A DNA stretch of 64,000 bases from CAVOOW01 sp963697675 (GCA_963697675.1 CAVOOW010000006.1:372001-436000), one strand, 5' to 3'; counted from the stretch's first letter, positions 1 through 10,064 are shown. Notes: generated by a model from the letters alone, not told the origin. Translations and numbers: made by a program.

Positions 1-1847
1 CCAGTGCGACGACGGCCCGTTCGGTAAGGGCACCGGAGGCGAGCTGACGTACACCTTGTCCCTGCCCGCGGGTGGATCCCACACCGTGTGGCTCGCCGTA
101 GCCGGCTCGGACAAGGGGCTGGCATCGGCCAAGCAGGAGCTCAACAAGACGCTGAAGAAGCCCGCAGCGACCCTCGCTTCGAAGATCGAGTCTCGCAACC
201 GGCTCGCGGACATGACCCGGGTCTCGCTGCCGGGCGACCCCCTGGTCCAGCACGCGGTCGACTGGGGCAAGCAGAACATCGCCGACCTCACCCAGACGGC
301 GCGGGACCTGCAGGTGCGCTGGACCAACCAGGGCAAGCAGTTCCCGGCGTCGCTCGGCACCGTGCCCCGGGCGACGTGGATCGGCGCCGGATTCCCCGAC
401 TACCCGTGGATCTTCGGCACCGATGCCGAGTACACCGCCTTCGCCGCCGTCTCTGTCGGTCAGTTCGAGGCCATCGAGGGCCACCTGCGCGCCCTGCGCG
501 ACGTCTCCGACCTGCTGAACGACCGCTCCGGCGTGGTCACCCACGAGGTGGTGTCGGACGGATCGATCTGGTTCGGTCACGACTCCCGACAAGCGAATCC
601 CGACGGCACGACCACGTACGACTTCAACACCGACGAGACGGTCAAGTTCCCCAGCACGGTCGCGCTGATCTGGCGGTGGACGGGTGACAACAAGTTCCGC
701 GACGAGATGTACGACTTCACCGTTCGCAACCTGCGCTACGTCGTTCGCAACCTGGACGCCGACCACGACGGATGGCCCGAGGGGCTCGGCAACGTGGAGC
801 GCACCGGGATGGGCCCGGAGAAGCTCGACAACACCGTCTACTTCATCCGCGGCCTCTATGACCTCGCTGACATGGCCCGTTCCACGCACGACAGCGCGAC
901 GTACGCGTGGACGACGAAGCTCGCCCGCGACCTGCAGCAGCGCTTCGACGGCACGTGGTGGTACGAGACCGCGCAGCAGTACGCCGACTCGCTGAACGAG
1001 CCCGGCGACGTCCAGTCGTTCCAGAAGCACTGGATCGGCCAGACGCCCATGGAGGCGGAGCTGCACGTCAACGGGAAGACCGTCCCCGGCCTCGCACCGT
1101 TCGACCACGGGGACGCCGCCCTGGCCGGACGGGAGAACGACTGCTTCAGCGGCACCGCCCCGCTCAACCAGGGCTTGTTCCACACCGGCTGCGGCGGCGG
1201 GGCCAACGGCCTGGGCGAGAAGGTCATCTTCGGCCTGACGACGTCGATCCAGTCGATCGCTGAGGGCAACTACGGTCGCCTCGGCGCGGACCAGCAACAG
1301 CGCTACACCCACGCACTGGCCGAGACGATGTTCGCCGAGCCCGCGACCGGCGGAACGCCCGACGAACAGCCCGGCGCGATGCCGGAGATCTTCCCGTCAC
1401 CCGACCAGGGCGCGAACATCGACCGCTGCTGGACGTGCCGATCGATGTTCATGCAGGCGTGGGGCAACTACGGCACGGCCTGGGCCGTCGTGCACCAGTG
1501 GCTGGGAGTGCGGCCGGACCTGGGAAGGGCGCGGGTCGACTTCGTGCCGCAGGTGCCGCAGCGGCCAGACCTCGGTGAAGGGACAGGACATCCGGCTCGG
1601 CCACGGGTCTGCCGACGTCCTCGCCACCCACGACGGGAACCTCTACCGCACCCGGATCGACACCACCAAGGGCGTGGGAGTCCGCAAGGTCGTCATCGGC
1701 CACACGTTGCCCCGTGGCGCCCAGCCGGCCACCGTCCTGCTCGACGGCCACCGCGTGCACAGCTATCGGGTTCAGGAAACCAACCGCGGAACAGAGGTGA
1801 CGATTTCCACCACGGCAGGGCACCACACCCTGACCGTCACGATCTAG
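1..1847 (+). CDS. Six-hairpin glycoside hydrolase (debranching-enzyme-like), 5' partial, frameshifted
   Basis: The reading frame is open from the left edge, so the true start lies outside the window. About 500 visible residues resemble the (alpha/alpha)6 barrel of debranching-type or alpha-L-rhamnosidase-like glycosidases: aromatic-rich stretches such as PDYPWIFGTDAEYT and an acidic segment DADHDGWPEGLGN typical of these catalytic helices. A C-terminal beta domain follows, but it is reached only after one extra base at the GG of 1574-1575: removing it joins ...RPDL to VKGQDIRLGHG and gives a 614-residue tail ending at TAG 1845-1847. Substrate unknown; probably an oligosaccharide or polysaccharide outside or at the cell surface. 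Family assignment is moderately sure, specificity is not. Confidence 0.7.
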
Positions 1848-1905
1848 GGCGTCCCGCCCCTGGAGGCCCACGCCGGGCCCCCAGGGGTGACCGCATGCTG
1901 ACGCG

Positions 1906-3291
1906 GTGCTGACGGCTGTCCAGCAGCCTCCGTACATGCTCATTCAGCCGCACGACGCCAGTCCTCTCGATGTCGATCGGATCCGTTCGCATTTCGACTT
2001 CGTGGGTGCGGGTCGAGTGGTCACGAACAACGCGGCAAGCACGCAGCCGCCGCGGGAGCTGATCGAGCTGTTCAGCGACCTGGTGGCGGGGTACGAGAAC
2101 GTGCACCGCGGGCAGTCCTCGGCCTCGCGGGCCACCACAGAGCTGTTCGAGGGGTCGTTCGACACGATCGCGGGCTGGCTGAACGCGCCGTCGCGGGCCA
2201 GCATCGTGTGCACCCGCAACACCACCGAGGCGATCAACGCGGTGATGTACTCGCTGCTGACCGAGTTCCGCGACGGGGACAACGTGGTCACCACGATGCT
2301 GGAGCACAACTCCAACTTCGTGCCCTGGTGGGCACTGTGCAACGAGATCCTGCCGCGGTTCGGCCGCCGCGTGGAGTGCAGGGTGGCCCGCTTCGACCAC
2401 TCCACCGGTGCGTTGGACCTGGACCACCTGGCCGGCCTCGTCGACGCGCGGACCAAGATCGTGTGTGTCACCGGGGCGTCGAACTTCCTGGGCACCAAAC
2501 CACCCCTGGGGGTGATCCGGGCGATCGCGAACGCCAGCGGGTATGCCCAGCCCGGGGGTGAACGCCGGTCACTGCTGCTGGTCGACGCCGCCCAGCTGGT
2601 GTCGTCCGCCGCCATCGACGTGACCGCCCTGGATGTGGACTACCTGGCGTTCTCCTTCCACAAGCTGCTGGCCCCTTTCGGGGTCGGAGTTCTCTACGCC
2701 AAGACCCACCTGCTCGAGGCCTCGCTGCCCTTCCTCTACGGCGGGGACATGGTCGCCGAGGGCCAGGTCAGCGCGGACGCGGTGGGCTACAACGCCCTGC
2801 CCTGGAAATACGCCGCCGGCACCCCGAACATCCTCGGCGTCATCGTCTCCGCCCAGGCGCTGCGGCTGCTCGTCGACCTCGTCACCGGCGACGGCAGCAG
2901 CCCTACCTGGTTCCGGACCATCTCTCCGATCCCGCGGGCCACCATCGAGGCCACCATGTCCGCGATCGGCGCGCACACTCGGGCACTGACCGCCCACGCC
3001 CTCGACGGGCTGACCGCGATCGACGGGCTGACCGTCTGCGGCCCCAGAGACCCCGCCACCCGAACCCCGCTGGTCGCGTTCAACCTCACCGGACACCAAC
3101 CCACCCAGCTCGCCGAAGCGCTCAACGACCACGGCATCGAGTCACGCGCCGGCTGCCACTGCGCGACCCTGGCGCACAAGCACCTCGGACTCGACCCGCC
3201 CGCCAGCACCCGGCTCAGCTTCGCCGTCTACAACAACCACCACGACGTCGACCGGGCCATCAACGCCCTTCAAGACATCGCGGCGTCCTAG
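1906..3291 (+). CDS. Aminotransferase class V / cysteine desulfurase-like PLP enzyme
   Basis: Fold-type I PLP enzyme of the class V (NifS/CsdA-like) family, 461 residues from the GTG at 1906; an in-frame ATG at 1936 is an equally possible start. The PLP lysine is K253 in SFHK, preceded by the cofactor-binding LLVDAAQ stretch. Near the C terminus, RAGCHCATL carries C417 and C419 where cysteine desulfurases place the sulfur-accepting cysteine. The segment HNSNFVPW after TMLE matches the substrate loop of the family. No Suf, Isc or molybdopterin genes are adjacent, so it may be a stand-alone desulfurase or selenocysteine-lyase-like enzyme rather than part of Fe-S assembly. It lies 58 bp after the glycosidase on the same strand. 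Confidence 0.82.
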   Translation: MLTAVQQPPYMLIQPHDASPLDVDRIRSHFDFVGAGRVVTNNAASTQPPRELIELFSDLVAGYENVHRGQSSASRATTELFEGSFDTIAGWLNAPSRASIVCTRNTTEAINAVMYSLLTEFRDGDNVVTTMLEHNSNFVPWWALCNEILPRFGRRVECRVARFDHSTGALDLDHLAGLVDARTKIVCVTGASNFLGTKPPLGVIRAIANASGYAQPGGERRSLLLVDAAQLVSSAAIDVTALDVDYLAFSFHKLLAPFGVGVLYAKTHLLEASLPFLYGGDMVAEGQVSADAVGYNALPWKYAAGTPNILGVIVSAQALRLLVDLVTGDGSSPTWFRTISPIPRATIEATMSAIGAHTRALTAHALDGLTAIDGLTVCGPRDPATRTPLVAFNLTGHQPTQLAEALNDHGIESRAGCHCATLAHKHLGLDPPASTRLSFAVYNNHHDVDRAINALQDIAAS

Positions 3292-3333
3292 CAGAACGTT
3301 TCCGCGGAAACGCCTCCCGTGCCAACTTTGCGG

Positions 3334-3744
3334 TCAGGCCTCCGGGCGCATGTCGCACCAGACCGTCTTGCCGGCCGGGGTCGCGTCGACGCCGTGGGCA
3401 GCCGAAAGGGCGTAGACCAGGTTCAGTCCGCGGCCGGTTGCGGCCTGTGTGCCGTGGCTGCGTTGCTTCGGCAGCCGGAGCGATTGGTCAGTGACCGCAA
3501 GCCGCAACAGGTCGTCGTCGAGGCGAAGGCTGACCGTGAACCCCGTTCCGGCGTGCAGCAGGGCGTTGGTCGCGAGCTCGCTCGTCGCGGTGACCGCGGC
3601 CCACTCGAACGACTCGGCGTCCCAGGCCGCGAGCGTGTCCGTCACGAACCGGCGAGCGGCCGAGATGTTGCGGGGCTCGGCGCTGAACGTCTCCTCGACA
3701 CGGGGCACGGACCGACCGTAACCCGGCGCGGCACCGCTTGACAT
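3334..3744 (-). CDS. Anti-sigma regulatory factor, HATPase_c_2 (RsbW/SpoIIAB-like)
   Basis: Small GHKL-type ATPase of the kind that sequesters sigma factors or phosphorylates anti-anti-sigma proteins in actinobacteria. The N-box is clear in TSELATNALLHAGTGF, and the G-box region is QAATGRGLNLVYALS. A C-terminal WCDMRPEA follows the last strand, as in many stand-alone actinobacterial copies. The start is uncertain: ATG 3744 (or TTG 3747) opens the frame, and GTG 3708 is also possible; none has a convincing ribosome binding site. No sigma or STAS partner gene is next to it, so its partner is elsewhere. It converges on the aminotransferase gene. Confidence 0.82.
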   Translation of the reverse strand: MSSGAAPGYGRSVPRVEETFSAEPRNISAARRFVTDTLAAWDAESFEWAAVTATSELATNALLHAGTGFTVSLRLDDDLLRLAVTDQSLRLPKQRSHGTQAATGRGLNLVYALSAAHGVDATPAGKTVWCDMRPEA

Positions 3745-3794
3745 CAATATCTCGGTACGAATGGTCTAGACGTTTTCCGGGGCGCCCTCCGGCG

Positions 3795-3871
3795 AACGGA
3801 TGAGGCCACTTCCGGGCACCTCCGGACATACCCACACCTCGGAAACGGATATCCGGGCCTCGGGAACGGAT
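3795..3871. repeat. Three copies of an AACGGAT motif upstream of the decarboxylase-like gene
   Basis: The heptamer AACGGAT occurs at 3795-3801, 3844-3850 and 3865-3871. The last two are embedded in a longer near-repeat (CCTCGGAAACGGAT and CCTCGGGAACGGAT) spaced exactly 21 bp, two helical turns. This lies in the 235-bp gap between the divergent anti-sigma and decarboxylase genes, so a regulator binding one face of the DNA is conceivable. Function is inferred only from spacing. Confidence 0.35.
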
Positions 3872-3982
3872 TTCCCGTCCTGGGTGCGCGAGTGCCGTCA
3901 CGTCTCGCGGCGCCGCCCGATCCGCGCGAAGGGGTGCCCGCGCGCGCCCCGCGCGGGCCGCTCCTGGCACGCTAGGCGCGCC

Positions 3983-5437
3983 ATGACCAACGAGCCGAGA
4001 GAGCCGGGCGACGACGCGCCGCTGCTGGCGGCCTGGGCACGCTTCGCAGCCGGCACGTCGACGCCGTTCACGATCCCGGGCCACCACCGCCGCGCCAGCA
4101 CCGTGTCCGACGTGCTCGGGCGGCTGCTCGAAGGCGATGTCCCGCTGTTCGGCGGGCTCGCCGACATCAAGACCGCGGACAGCGCCCTCGCCGCAGCAGA
4201 ACGGTTGGGCGCCGGGCTGTGGGGAGCCGACTGGTGCCGCTATTCCACGGGCGGCTCGACGCACGCGAACCAGGTCGTCGCGCTCGCCGCCGGCCGACCC
4301 GGCGACACGGTTCTGGTGTCGCGTGCGGCCCATCGCAGCACTCTGTCCGGTCTCGTGCTCGCGGGCCTTCGACCGGTGTGGCTGCCTGCCGAGATCGACG
4401 AACGGTTCGGCATCCCGGTCGGAGTGCCGGCGGCCACCGTCGAACGAGCGCTCGCGGAGCATCCCGAGGCCGTGGCGTTGTTCTGTGTCGAACCCGGCTA
4501 CCTGGGAACGCTGTCCGACCTCCCCGCGACCATCGCGCTCGCCCACGCTCGGGACGTGCCTGTCGTGGTCGACCAGGCCTGGGGAGCGCACCTCGGGTTC
4601 CATCCCGGCTATCCGCAGCACGCGTTGGCGCTGGGCGCCGACGCCATGGTCCTCAGCGCCCACAAGACGCTCCCGGCCTACAGCCAGGCTTCCGTCGTCG
4701 CGGCGTCCACCCGGCGGCTCGACCCTGACCGCCTCGACCGCGCCTTCGAGGTGTCCGCGACAACCAGCCCGTCCGGCACGATCCACGCCAGCACCGATGC
4801 CGCTCGCGCGCTGCTCGCCGGCCCGCTGGCCCGCGACCTGCTCGACCGGCTCGCCAGCGTCACCGCCGCGGCCCGGCAGCGGCTGCAGGCCGAGATCCCG
4901 GGACTGCTCACGCCGGGACCGGACGACTTCGCACCCGGGCGCTTCGACCCGGCCAAGCTCGTGCTGCAGGTCGACGGCTGTGGCCTCGACGGCAACGAGC
5001 TCGAGCAGGCCCTGATCGAGGCAGGGATGCCGGTCGAGCTCGCCGACCGCGACACCCTCGTACCCATCGTGACGATGCTCGACGACGGTGCGGCGGTGAC
5101 CGCCCTCGTCGACCGCGTGGTGGACGCGGCCAACGTGCTCCCCCGCACCCCGCGGACACGCACCGTGTTCGCCGCTTGGGCGCAGGGCATCCCGGTCGCC
5201 GCGCTCACCCCGCGCGAGGCCTTCTTCGCCCGCCACGAGACGGTCGAGGCCGGACGCGCCGTCGGACGGGTCAGCGCGGAGCTCGTCGCGCCCTACCCGC
5301 CGGGTGTCCCGGTCCTCGTGCCGGGCGAGGTCATCAGCGAGGCGACTCTCGCCCTGCTGCAGACAGCAGCCGACGGTGGCACGCGCATCGCGTACGCCGC
5401 CGATCCGTCGATGAGCACCGTGCAGGTCGTTGCCTGA
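3983..5437 (+). CDS. Orn/Lys/Arg decarboxylase-family PLP enzyme
   Basis: 484-residue fold-type I enzyme of the basic amino-acid decarboxylase family (short SpeA/YaaO-like form without the N-terminal wing domain). The PLP lysine is K228 in SAHKTLPAYSQ; DQAWGAHLGFHP just before it is the conserved cofactor aspartate/histidine region; the N terminus has the family signature FTIPGHHR and the C-terminal part ends in a domain with VPGEVIS. ATG 3983 is chosen because the family alignment begins just after it; the frame is open further upstream but that part looks non-coding. It probably decarboxylates lysine, arginine or ornithine to a polyamine precursor. No partner antiporter is adjacent. Confidence 0.85.
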   Translation: MTNEPREPGDDAPLLAAWARFAAGTSTPFTIPGHHRRASTVSDVLGRLLEGDVPLFGGLADIKTADSALAAAERLGAGLWGADWCRYSTGGSTHANQVVALAAGRPGDTVLVSRAAHRSTLSGLVLAGLRPVWLPAEIDERFGIPVGVPAATVERALAEHPEAVALFCVEPGYLGTLSDLPATIALAHARDVPVVVDQAWGAHLGFHPGYPQHALALGADAMVLSAHKTLPAYSQASVVAASTRRLDPDRLDRAFEVSATTSPSGTIHASTDAARALLAGPLARDLLDRLASVTAAARQRLQAEIPGLLTPGPDDFAPGRFDPAKLVLQVDGCGLDGNELEQALIEAGMPVELADRDTLVPIVTMLDDGAAVTALVDRVVDAANVLPRTPRTRTVFAAWAQGIPVAALTPREAFFARHETVEAGRAVGRVSAELVAPYPPGVPVLVPGEVISEATLALLQTAADGGTRIAYAADPSMSTVQVVA

Positions 5438-5451
5438 CGCCGATGGTCGGG

Positions 5452-6571
5452 TCAGCGGCGGAAGCGAACGAACTGGTTGTCGGCGTCGGCGTCCGCGGCG
5501 GTGAAGACGACCGCATCGACCTGTCGACCCGCGGCGTCGAGCAGCACCAGGTTCCCGCCCTTGTTGCTCAGCTGCACCCCCGACCCGTCGAGAGTGACGA
5601 GCACGGAGCCGCCTGGCTCGATGGTCGTTGACCCGAGCTCGGTCGTGCGCTGGTTCTTGTCCACCAGCGCCCAGCCCTGCAGCGAGGCCGGGGAGTTCGC
5701 GAGATTGCCGACGACGACCACCTCCTTGCCGACGTCGTCCGCGGACGGGTTCATCATCGCCCGCTCCAGATACACCGTTTCGGCTGCCTGCAGCGGCGGT
5801 GCCGGTTCGGGCGAAGGCGACGGTACGCGGCGAAGGTACCGGCGAAGGTGCCGGCGAAGGTGCCGGCGAAGGCGACGGCGGAGGCGACGGCGGCCCGGCG
5901 ATCACGGCGGAGATCGGCCGGGACTGCGAGGTCGGATCACCACTCGCGTCCGTGGGCACCCGCTGGGTCTGGAAGGCCAGGAACAGCCCGACATAGCGGT
6001 CGGGAAGGGCGAGGATGAGCCCGCCGTCCTGCGCCGCCCCGTTGTCGCCCGCGTGCGAACCGGTGTTGCCCTGGTTGAGATGGATGTCGTGGATGCCGTG
6101 CAGCCCGTCGGTGTTGCCGAACTCGGCATCGATCGGCTTGTGCAGGTTCCGGTCGAAGCGGACCCCGAACGCGAACACCTCACCGCCGGCGTCATGGCAA
6201 TGCTGCAGATGCAGGGCGAGCAGGTCCTGCAGGTCGTCCGACGATGCGTTGCCGCTGGCCGGCAGGGCGGTTCCCGCCGACCAGGAGAACAACGGAGCGC
6301 GCACATAGTCCAGCGCTCCCGTCGAAGACGGCGGGGCCCCGCTGAAGCCGGTCGGCAACGCAGTGAGTCCGGACAGGATCGGATGGCCCTGCAACGGGTC
6401 GACCAGCCAGTAGACGACCTCCGAGCCGGTGTCGGACTGCACGTTGACCGCGATGCGCCACGGCTGACCGGTCCCGTCGAGCACCCGGATCTGCAGGTGC
6501 GGTGTGGCCTCTCCGTCCTCGCGGACCCATCGGTCCACGCGTCCCCGAAGGACGCCATATCCCCCGATCAT
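5452..6571 (-). CDS. DUF2278 (YukJ-like) protein with C-terminal lamin-tail domain, frameshifted in linker
   Basis: The N-terminal 220 residues are a DUF2278 domain: it opens with GGYGVLRGRV and contains the family motif GIHDIHLNQGN. A Pro-Ser linker built on 12-bp repeats leads to a C-terminal beta-sandwich of lamin-tail type (ASLQGWALVDKNQ, GVQLSNKGGNLVLLDAAG). The two halves are in different frames; deleting one base at 5827, inside an otherwise regular repeat, restores a 372-residue protein. ATG 6571 is chosen because GGGGAGG lies 9 bases upstream; the frame opens earlier at 6631 without such a site. The biochemical role of DUF2278 is not established; lamin-tail domains often occur on secreted or nuclease-linked proteins, but no signal peptide is seen here. 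Confidence 0.75.
5810..5888. repeat. Degenerate 12-bp tandem repeat encoding a Pro-Ser linker
   Basis: Units of GGCGAAGGTGCC and close variants run at 5829-5840, 5841-5852, 5853-5864, 5865-5876 and 5877-5888, with another unit at 5810-5821. On the coding strand they give alternating PSPAPSP. Between the 5810 and 5829 units lie 7 bases instead of the expected 6, and this is where the reading frame of the DUF2278 gene breaks. Confidence 0.85.
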
Positions 6572-6698
6572 GTCGACCACCTCCCCAGACAAGAGGCCCA
6601 CCATCGCCGAGAAAATACGGCGGTGGGTCAACCTTGTCGCCGGGCGCCACGGATGGCGGGCTGCATGCCACGTTCTTGCCCGCCGGTAGGCTGCGGCC

Positions 6699-8699
6699 GT
6701 GCCACAGATCCGTTTGCCGGAAGGTCAATACTTCTCGATCAGCGGCAGGATTCCCCCCGGCACGGGTGGCCAGACGCGGGCAGTTCTGATGCGCAACCGC
6801 CTGTTTGCCCAGCGGGCTGGCATCGAGCCGACTTTGTTGACCTTCGACAGCACCCCGACGTATCCGCACACTCGCGAAGTGCTGCGTGGGCAGGGCCAAC
6901 TCGTGGACCCGATGCGACTACTGAACATCTTCGAGTGGTATCGCGACAACAATCTCGACGAGCTACCACCGATCGGAGAACCCCTGCCGGAGATTGCCGG
7001 ATTCGACACCGTCGACGAAGCTCATCCGGACGGAAGCGTGTACGTGACGACATACGTGCACACCCGCGGTCGCAACCACGTGATCTACGACTACCGTCGC
7101 CCGGACGGCTCGGTCTTCGTGCGCTGCCCAGCCCAGTCCAGCCCGGGAACCAGGCCAGTCACCGACACTTTTCTGGTGAACAGTTCGGGCCAGCCGGTCG
7201 GCCGCTGGCCCACCGTCGCAGGGTGGCGACAGAACTGGGTCCTTTCCCTTAGCGAGCCCGACCGATCCGTGTTCATCATCAGCGACAGCCGCGAAATGGT
7301 CGTCGATCTCTTGCCGATGCCTGATGAGCGGTTCCACGTGATGCACCTCATGCACAACATCCACCTGCTGGCGCCTCGACGTTGGGATTCCCCGATCTCG
7401 ACGACGTACGTGCGGTTGCTCCAGTCGATGGGGCGGCTCGACGGCTTGGTCACCCTCACCCGCGCGCAGCTCCAGGATGTTGCGGCCCGCTTTGGGCCGA
7501 CGAGCAACCTCTATGAGGTTCCCAACCCGGTGGACATTCCATCACCACCTGATCCGATGCCCGCGCGGGAACAACAGCGCTTCGCGATCGTGTCCCGTTT
7601 CGAAGGGCAGAAGCGCCTTGAGGACGCCGTGCGCGCCTTCGCCCTCGTCCTCAAGCAAGAGCCCGACGCCACGCTCGACATCTACGGCGACGGCAGCCTG
7701 CGCGTGGCGCTTGAACGCGAGATCGCCGATCAGGGCGTTGCGGACTCGGTCTTCTTGCGCGGCCACGACCCGCTTGCTCGGGAAGCGCTCTGGACCGCGA
7801 CCGGCTTCCTGATGACCAGCCGCTTCGAGGGCTACCCGCTCGCCACGCTGGAGAGCCTGAGCCACGGCTGCCCCGTCATCAGCTATGACATCAAGTACGG
7901 CCCGAGCCAGCAGATCACGCACGGTGTCGACGGCTACCTGGTCAGCCCAGGCGACATCCAGGGCATGGCCGACCGCATCGTGGAGCTCATCCGCGACCGG
8001 GAGCAAGTCACACGCATGAGCGGAGCGGCGCTTGAGAAGGCCGCAAAACATGGCCACCAGTCCTTCCTCAAGGACTGGCAAGCCGTCCTCGACGGCGTGA
8101 TCGCCAACAAGCCGCGCCGCACAACGCTGGACTCTGTGACCCTGAAGGTGACGCGACTCGGCTACCTGTACCCGATGCGGCTCCCCGCAGCCTTCGCTCG
8201 CCTTCCGCTCCTCGGCAGGCTCGCTCGCGCCCAGCCCTCGTCCGGAGCCTGGCGCGCACCTCCGAAGCTCGAGTTCGAAGGCCGGCTCAAGGTCGAGGGG
8301 CACAGCCCTCGCTCCAGTTTGGACAGCGCAGTCCTGACGCTCGACGCGATCGGCGACGGCGCCGGGGCGGTCGTGGCCCTCCCGATGCGCGTCCGCAGGT
8401 CGGACACGACCTTCCATCTCACCGCGACCGTCGACCTCGCCGAGGTCTTCCAGGGGATGGGCGACTCCGGACGTTCGGCCCGGTTGCGGCTGCGACTGGT
8501 GTGGGAGAACTCGAGCTGGGAGAAGGCGCTGTCGCGCCCCCGACGCCTGGAACCCAACTACGAGGTCTCCTTCTCCGGTCGTGGAGAGCTACGCCTGAAC
8601 CGTGGGAAGGGCGCGCCCCGACAACGGCCCGTCCGGGACGCCGAGCCAGCCAGCGCGTGGGTAGCCGGTGAGACAAGCGGTCAAGATCGTCATCGATGA
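6699..8699 (+). CDS. Glycosyltransferase family 4, GT-B fold (TagE/poly-glycerolphosphate glucosyltransferase-like)
   Basis: 666-residue retaining GT-B enzyme. The N-terminal half has the TagE/GtfA-like opening RIPPGTGGQTRAVL...FAQRAGIEP; the C-terminal Rossmann half carries RFEGQKRLEDAVRAF and the nucleotide-sugar EX7E motif E377-E385 in SRFEGYPLATLES. About 150 residues beyond the GT domain form an additional beta-rich region (RLKVEGHSPRSSLDSAVL) that may bind glycan or membrane. GTG 6699 starts the frame and is the mirror of the divergent DUF2278 gene. It probably transfers glucose or a related sugar to a teichoic-acid-like or surface polymer; the neighbours to the right are all glycan enzymes. 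Acceptor unknown. Confidence 0.85.
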   Translation: MPQIRLPEGQYFSISGRIPPGTGGQTRAVLMRNRLFAQRAGIEPTLLTFDSTPTYPHTREVLRGQGQLVDPMRLLNIFEWYRDNNLDELPPIGEPLPEIAGFDTVDEAHPDGSVYVTTYVHTRGRNHVIYDYRRPDGSVFVRCPAQSSPGTRPVTDTFLVNSSGQPVGRWPTVAGWRQNWVLSLSEPDRSVFIISDSREMVVDLLPMPDERFHVMHLMHNIHLLAPRRWDSPISTTYVRLLQSMGRLDGLVTLTRAQLQDVAARFGPTSNLYEVPNPVDIPSPPDPMPAREQQRFAIVSRFEGQKRLEDAVRAFALVLKQEPDATLDIYGDGSLRVALEREIADQGVADSVFLRGHDPLAREALWTATGFLMTSRFEGYPLATLESLSHGCPVISYDIKYGPSQQITHGVDGYLVSPGDIQGMADRIVELIRDREQVTRMSGAALEKAAKHGHQSFLKDWQAVLDGVIANKPRRTTLDSVTLKVTRLGYLYPMRLPAAFARLPLLGRLARAQPSSGAWRAPPKLEFEGRLKVEGHSPRSSLDSAVLTLDAIGDGAGAVVALPMRVRRSDTTFHLTATVDLAEVFQGMGDSGRSARLRLRLVWENSSWEKALSRPRRLEPNYEVSFSGRGELRLNRGKGAPRQRPVRDAEPASAWVAGETSGQDRHR

Positions 8700-8735
8700 A
8701 CGATCAAGTCTCGGTCGCGTCATCCGCGTCCTGAC

Positions 8736-9989
8736 CTAACGGGACCGTTTCCTGAGGATGGCCAGCTCGCCCTGGCTGACCAGCAGTGGCCGGTTGTAGG
8801 TCTCGCACAGCTCGTAGCCTCGGCGCTCGAACGTGTCGATGATCATGGACGAGACGACCTGTTGCGTGACGCCGACCTTTCCTTCTGCCGCGACGGGCTT
8901 GCCCCGACGCGAGTTGAGCGAGACGACATAACCAACTCCGAGTCCCGCGACCGCGTCGGCGTAGTGCTCGACCACAGCCGGCTCCATTTCCTGAAACGAG
9001 AAGGAGTTCACGAACACGTCGAAGTCACCGACGAGGTCGGCGATCCGCCAGTTGGGCAGGCAGGCGGAACGGGGCACCTCGACCGGCCCGATGTCCGCGA
9101 CACGGTCGTCGTACGTCAGCACCCGGTCGTCGCCGAAGAGCTGCGTGAGGTAGTAGGACGAGATCGACAACAGCGGCGGGATGTCGCAGTTGACGTATCT
9201 TGCCGCGGCGTCCCGCGACATGACGATCTCCCCGAGAGTGCCGTAGCCGCCGCCAATCTCCAGGAAGCTCCGAGGCGGCTCGGTCACGTGCCGAGACAGA
9301 CCGGCGAGGCATAGCAGGTAGTTGAGATAAGGCTTGGTCAGTCGAGGTGCGCTGCCCACTCCGTCGACCAGCTTGAACGTCTGCGTGGGGTTGCCCACAT
9401 CGCTCTCGCCGTAGGACTCGAGGTCCATCGGCCAACGCGTTTGGTCCCACGCCGTCCGGGCCACGTCGAAGTCGCGTCGCGCGTCGGGCACCGATTGCAG
9501 CAGCGGCTGAACCCACCTCGCGGTGCCTTCGACTCCAGCCGCCTCGGCGATCCGGATCATCCGTTGCAGCGCGGCCGTCGGAACCCGCTTACCATAGACC
9601 GGGTAGAACCAGAAAAACGCTTCCGGCCATGCCTTGAAGGTCGTTAGACCCAACAGCTCCATGTCGGTCATGAGTCGCTGCACCCCCGGCGTCCAGAAGC
9701 TGGTCGGCCGATAAGCCGGGTCACAGGTCTCCAGACCCGCGAGCGTGCGCAACGTCAAAGCCCTCCAGCGGGGATCGTCCTGCACGCCCTGAGCTGCGAT
9801 CCGCTGCGCCGAGCTCGATGGCTGCACAGCAGGTCGGCGTCCTTGGCGCCCTGCACGCAGCCGTCGGATGCCGCGACTGATCTTAGGCGGCAGCCAGTCC
9901 TGAGCCAGACGACGGCTGGTTGACCCAGCGGACGCAGGCTTTCCTCGAGTGGTGGCCACACATCGACGGTAACAGCGGGTGATGAGCAC
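8736..9989 (-). CDS. Putative sugar O-methyltransferase
   Basis: SAM-dependent methyltransferase of the 'putative sugar O-methyltransferase' group found in polysaccharide clusters. The SAM-binding motif FLEIGGGYG lies at residues 242-250, followed by YVNCDIPPLL and the post-motif FDVFVNSFSFQEM. The first 70 residues are Arg/Ser-rich and may include non-coding sequence, so the true start could be later. The gene is divergent from the pyruvyl-transferase-like gene, 75 bp apart. It probably methylates a sugar hydroxyl on the surface glycan made by this block. Specificity unknown. Confidence 0.78.
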   Translation of the reverse strand: MLITRCYRRCVATTRGKPASAGSTSRRLAQDWLPPKISRGIRRLRAGRQGRRPAVQPSSSAQRIAAQGVQDDPRWRALTLRTLAGLETCDPAYRPTSFWTPGVQRLMTDMELLGLTTFKAWPEAFFWFYPVYGKRVPTAALQRMIRIAEAAGVEGTARWVQPLLQSVPDARRDFDVARTAWDQTRWPMDLESYGESDVGNPTQTFKLVDGVGSAPRLTKPYLNYLLCLAGLSRHVTEPPRSFLEIGGGYGTLGEIVMSRDAAARYVNCDIPPLLSISSYYLTQLFGDDRVLTYDDRVADIGPVEVPRSACLPNWRIADLVGDFDVFVNSFSFQEMEPAVVEHYADAVAGLGVGYVVSLNSRRGKPVAAEGKVGVTQQVVSSMIIDTFERRGYELCETYNRPLLVSQGELAILRKRSR

Positions 9990-10064
9990 CCGATTAACGC
10001 GTGACCCGCAAAGTGACCAACTCCTCGACGTGCACGCGCCACAGGTCGATGACAGACTGCGCTC

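Noticed and set aside
3488..6631. A 1047-codon minus-strand open frame
   Set aside because: Only its first ~260 codons are DUF2278; the remainder is antisense to the decarboxylase gene, Arg/Gly-rich, with no domain pattern.
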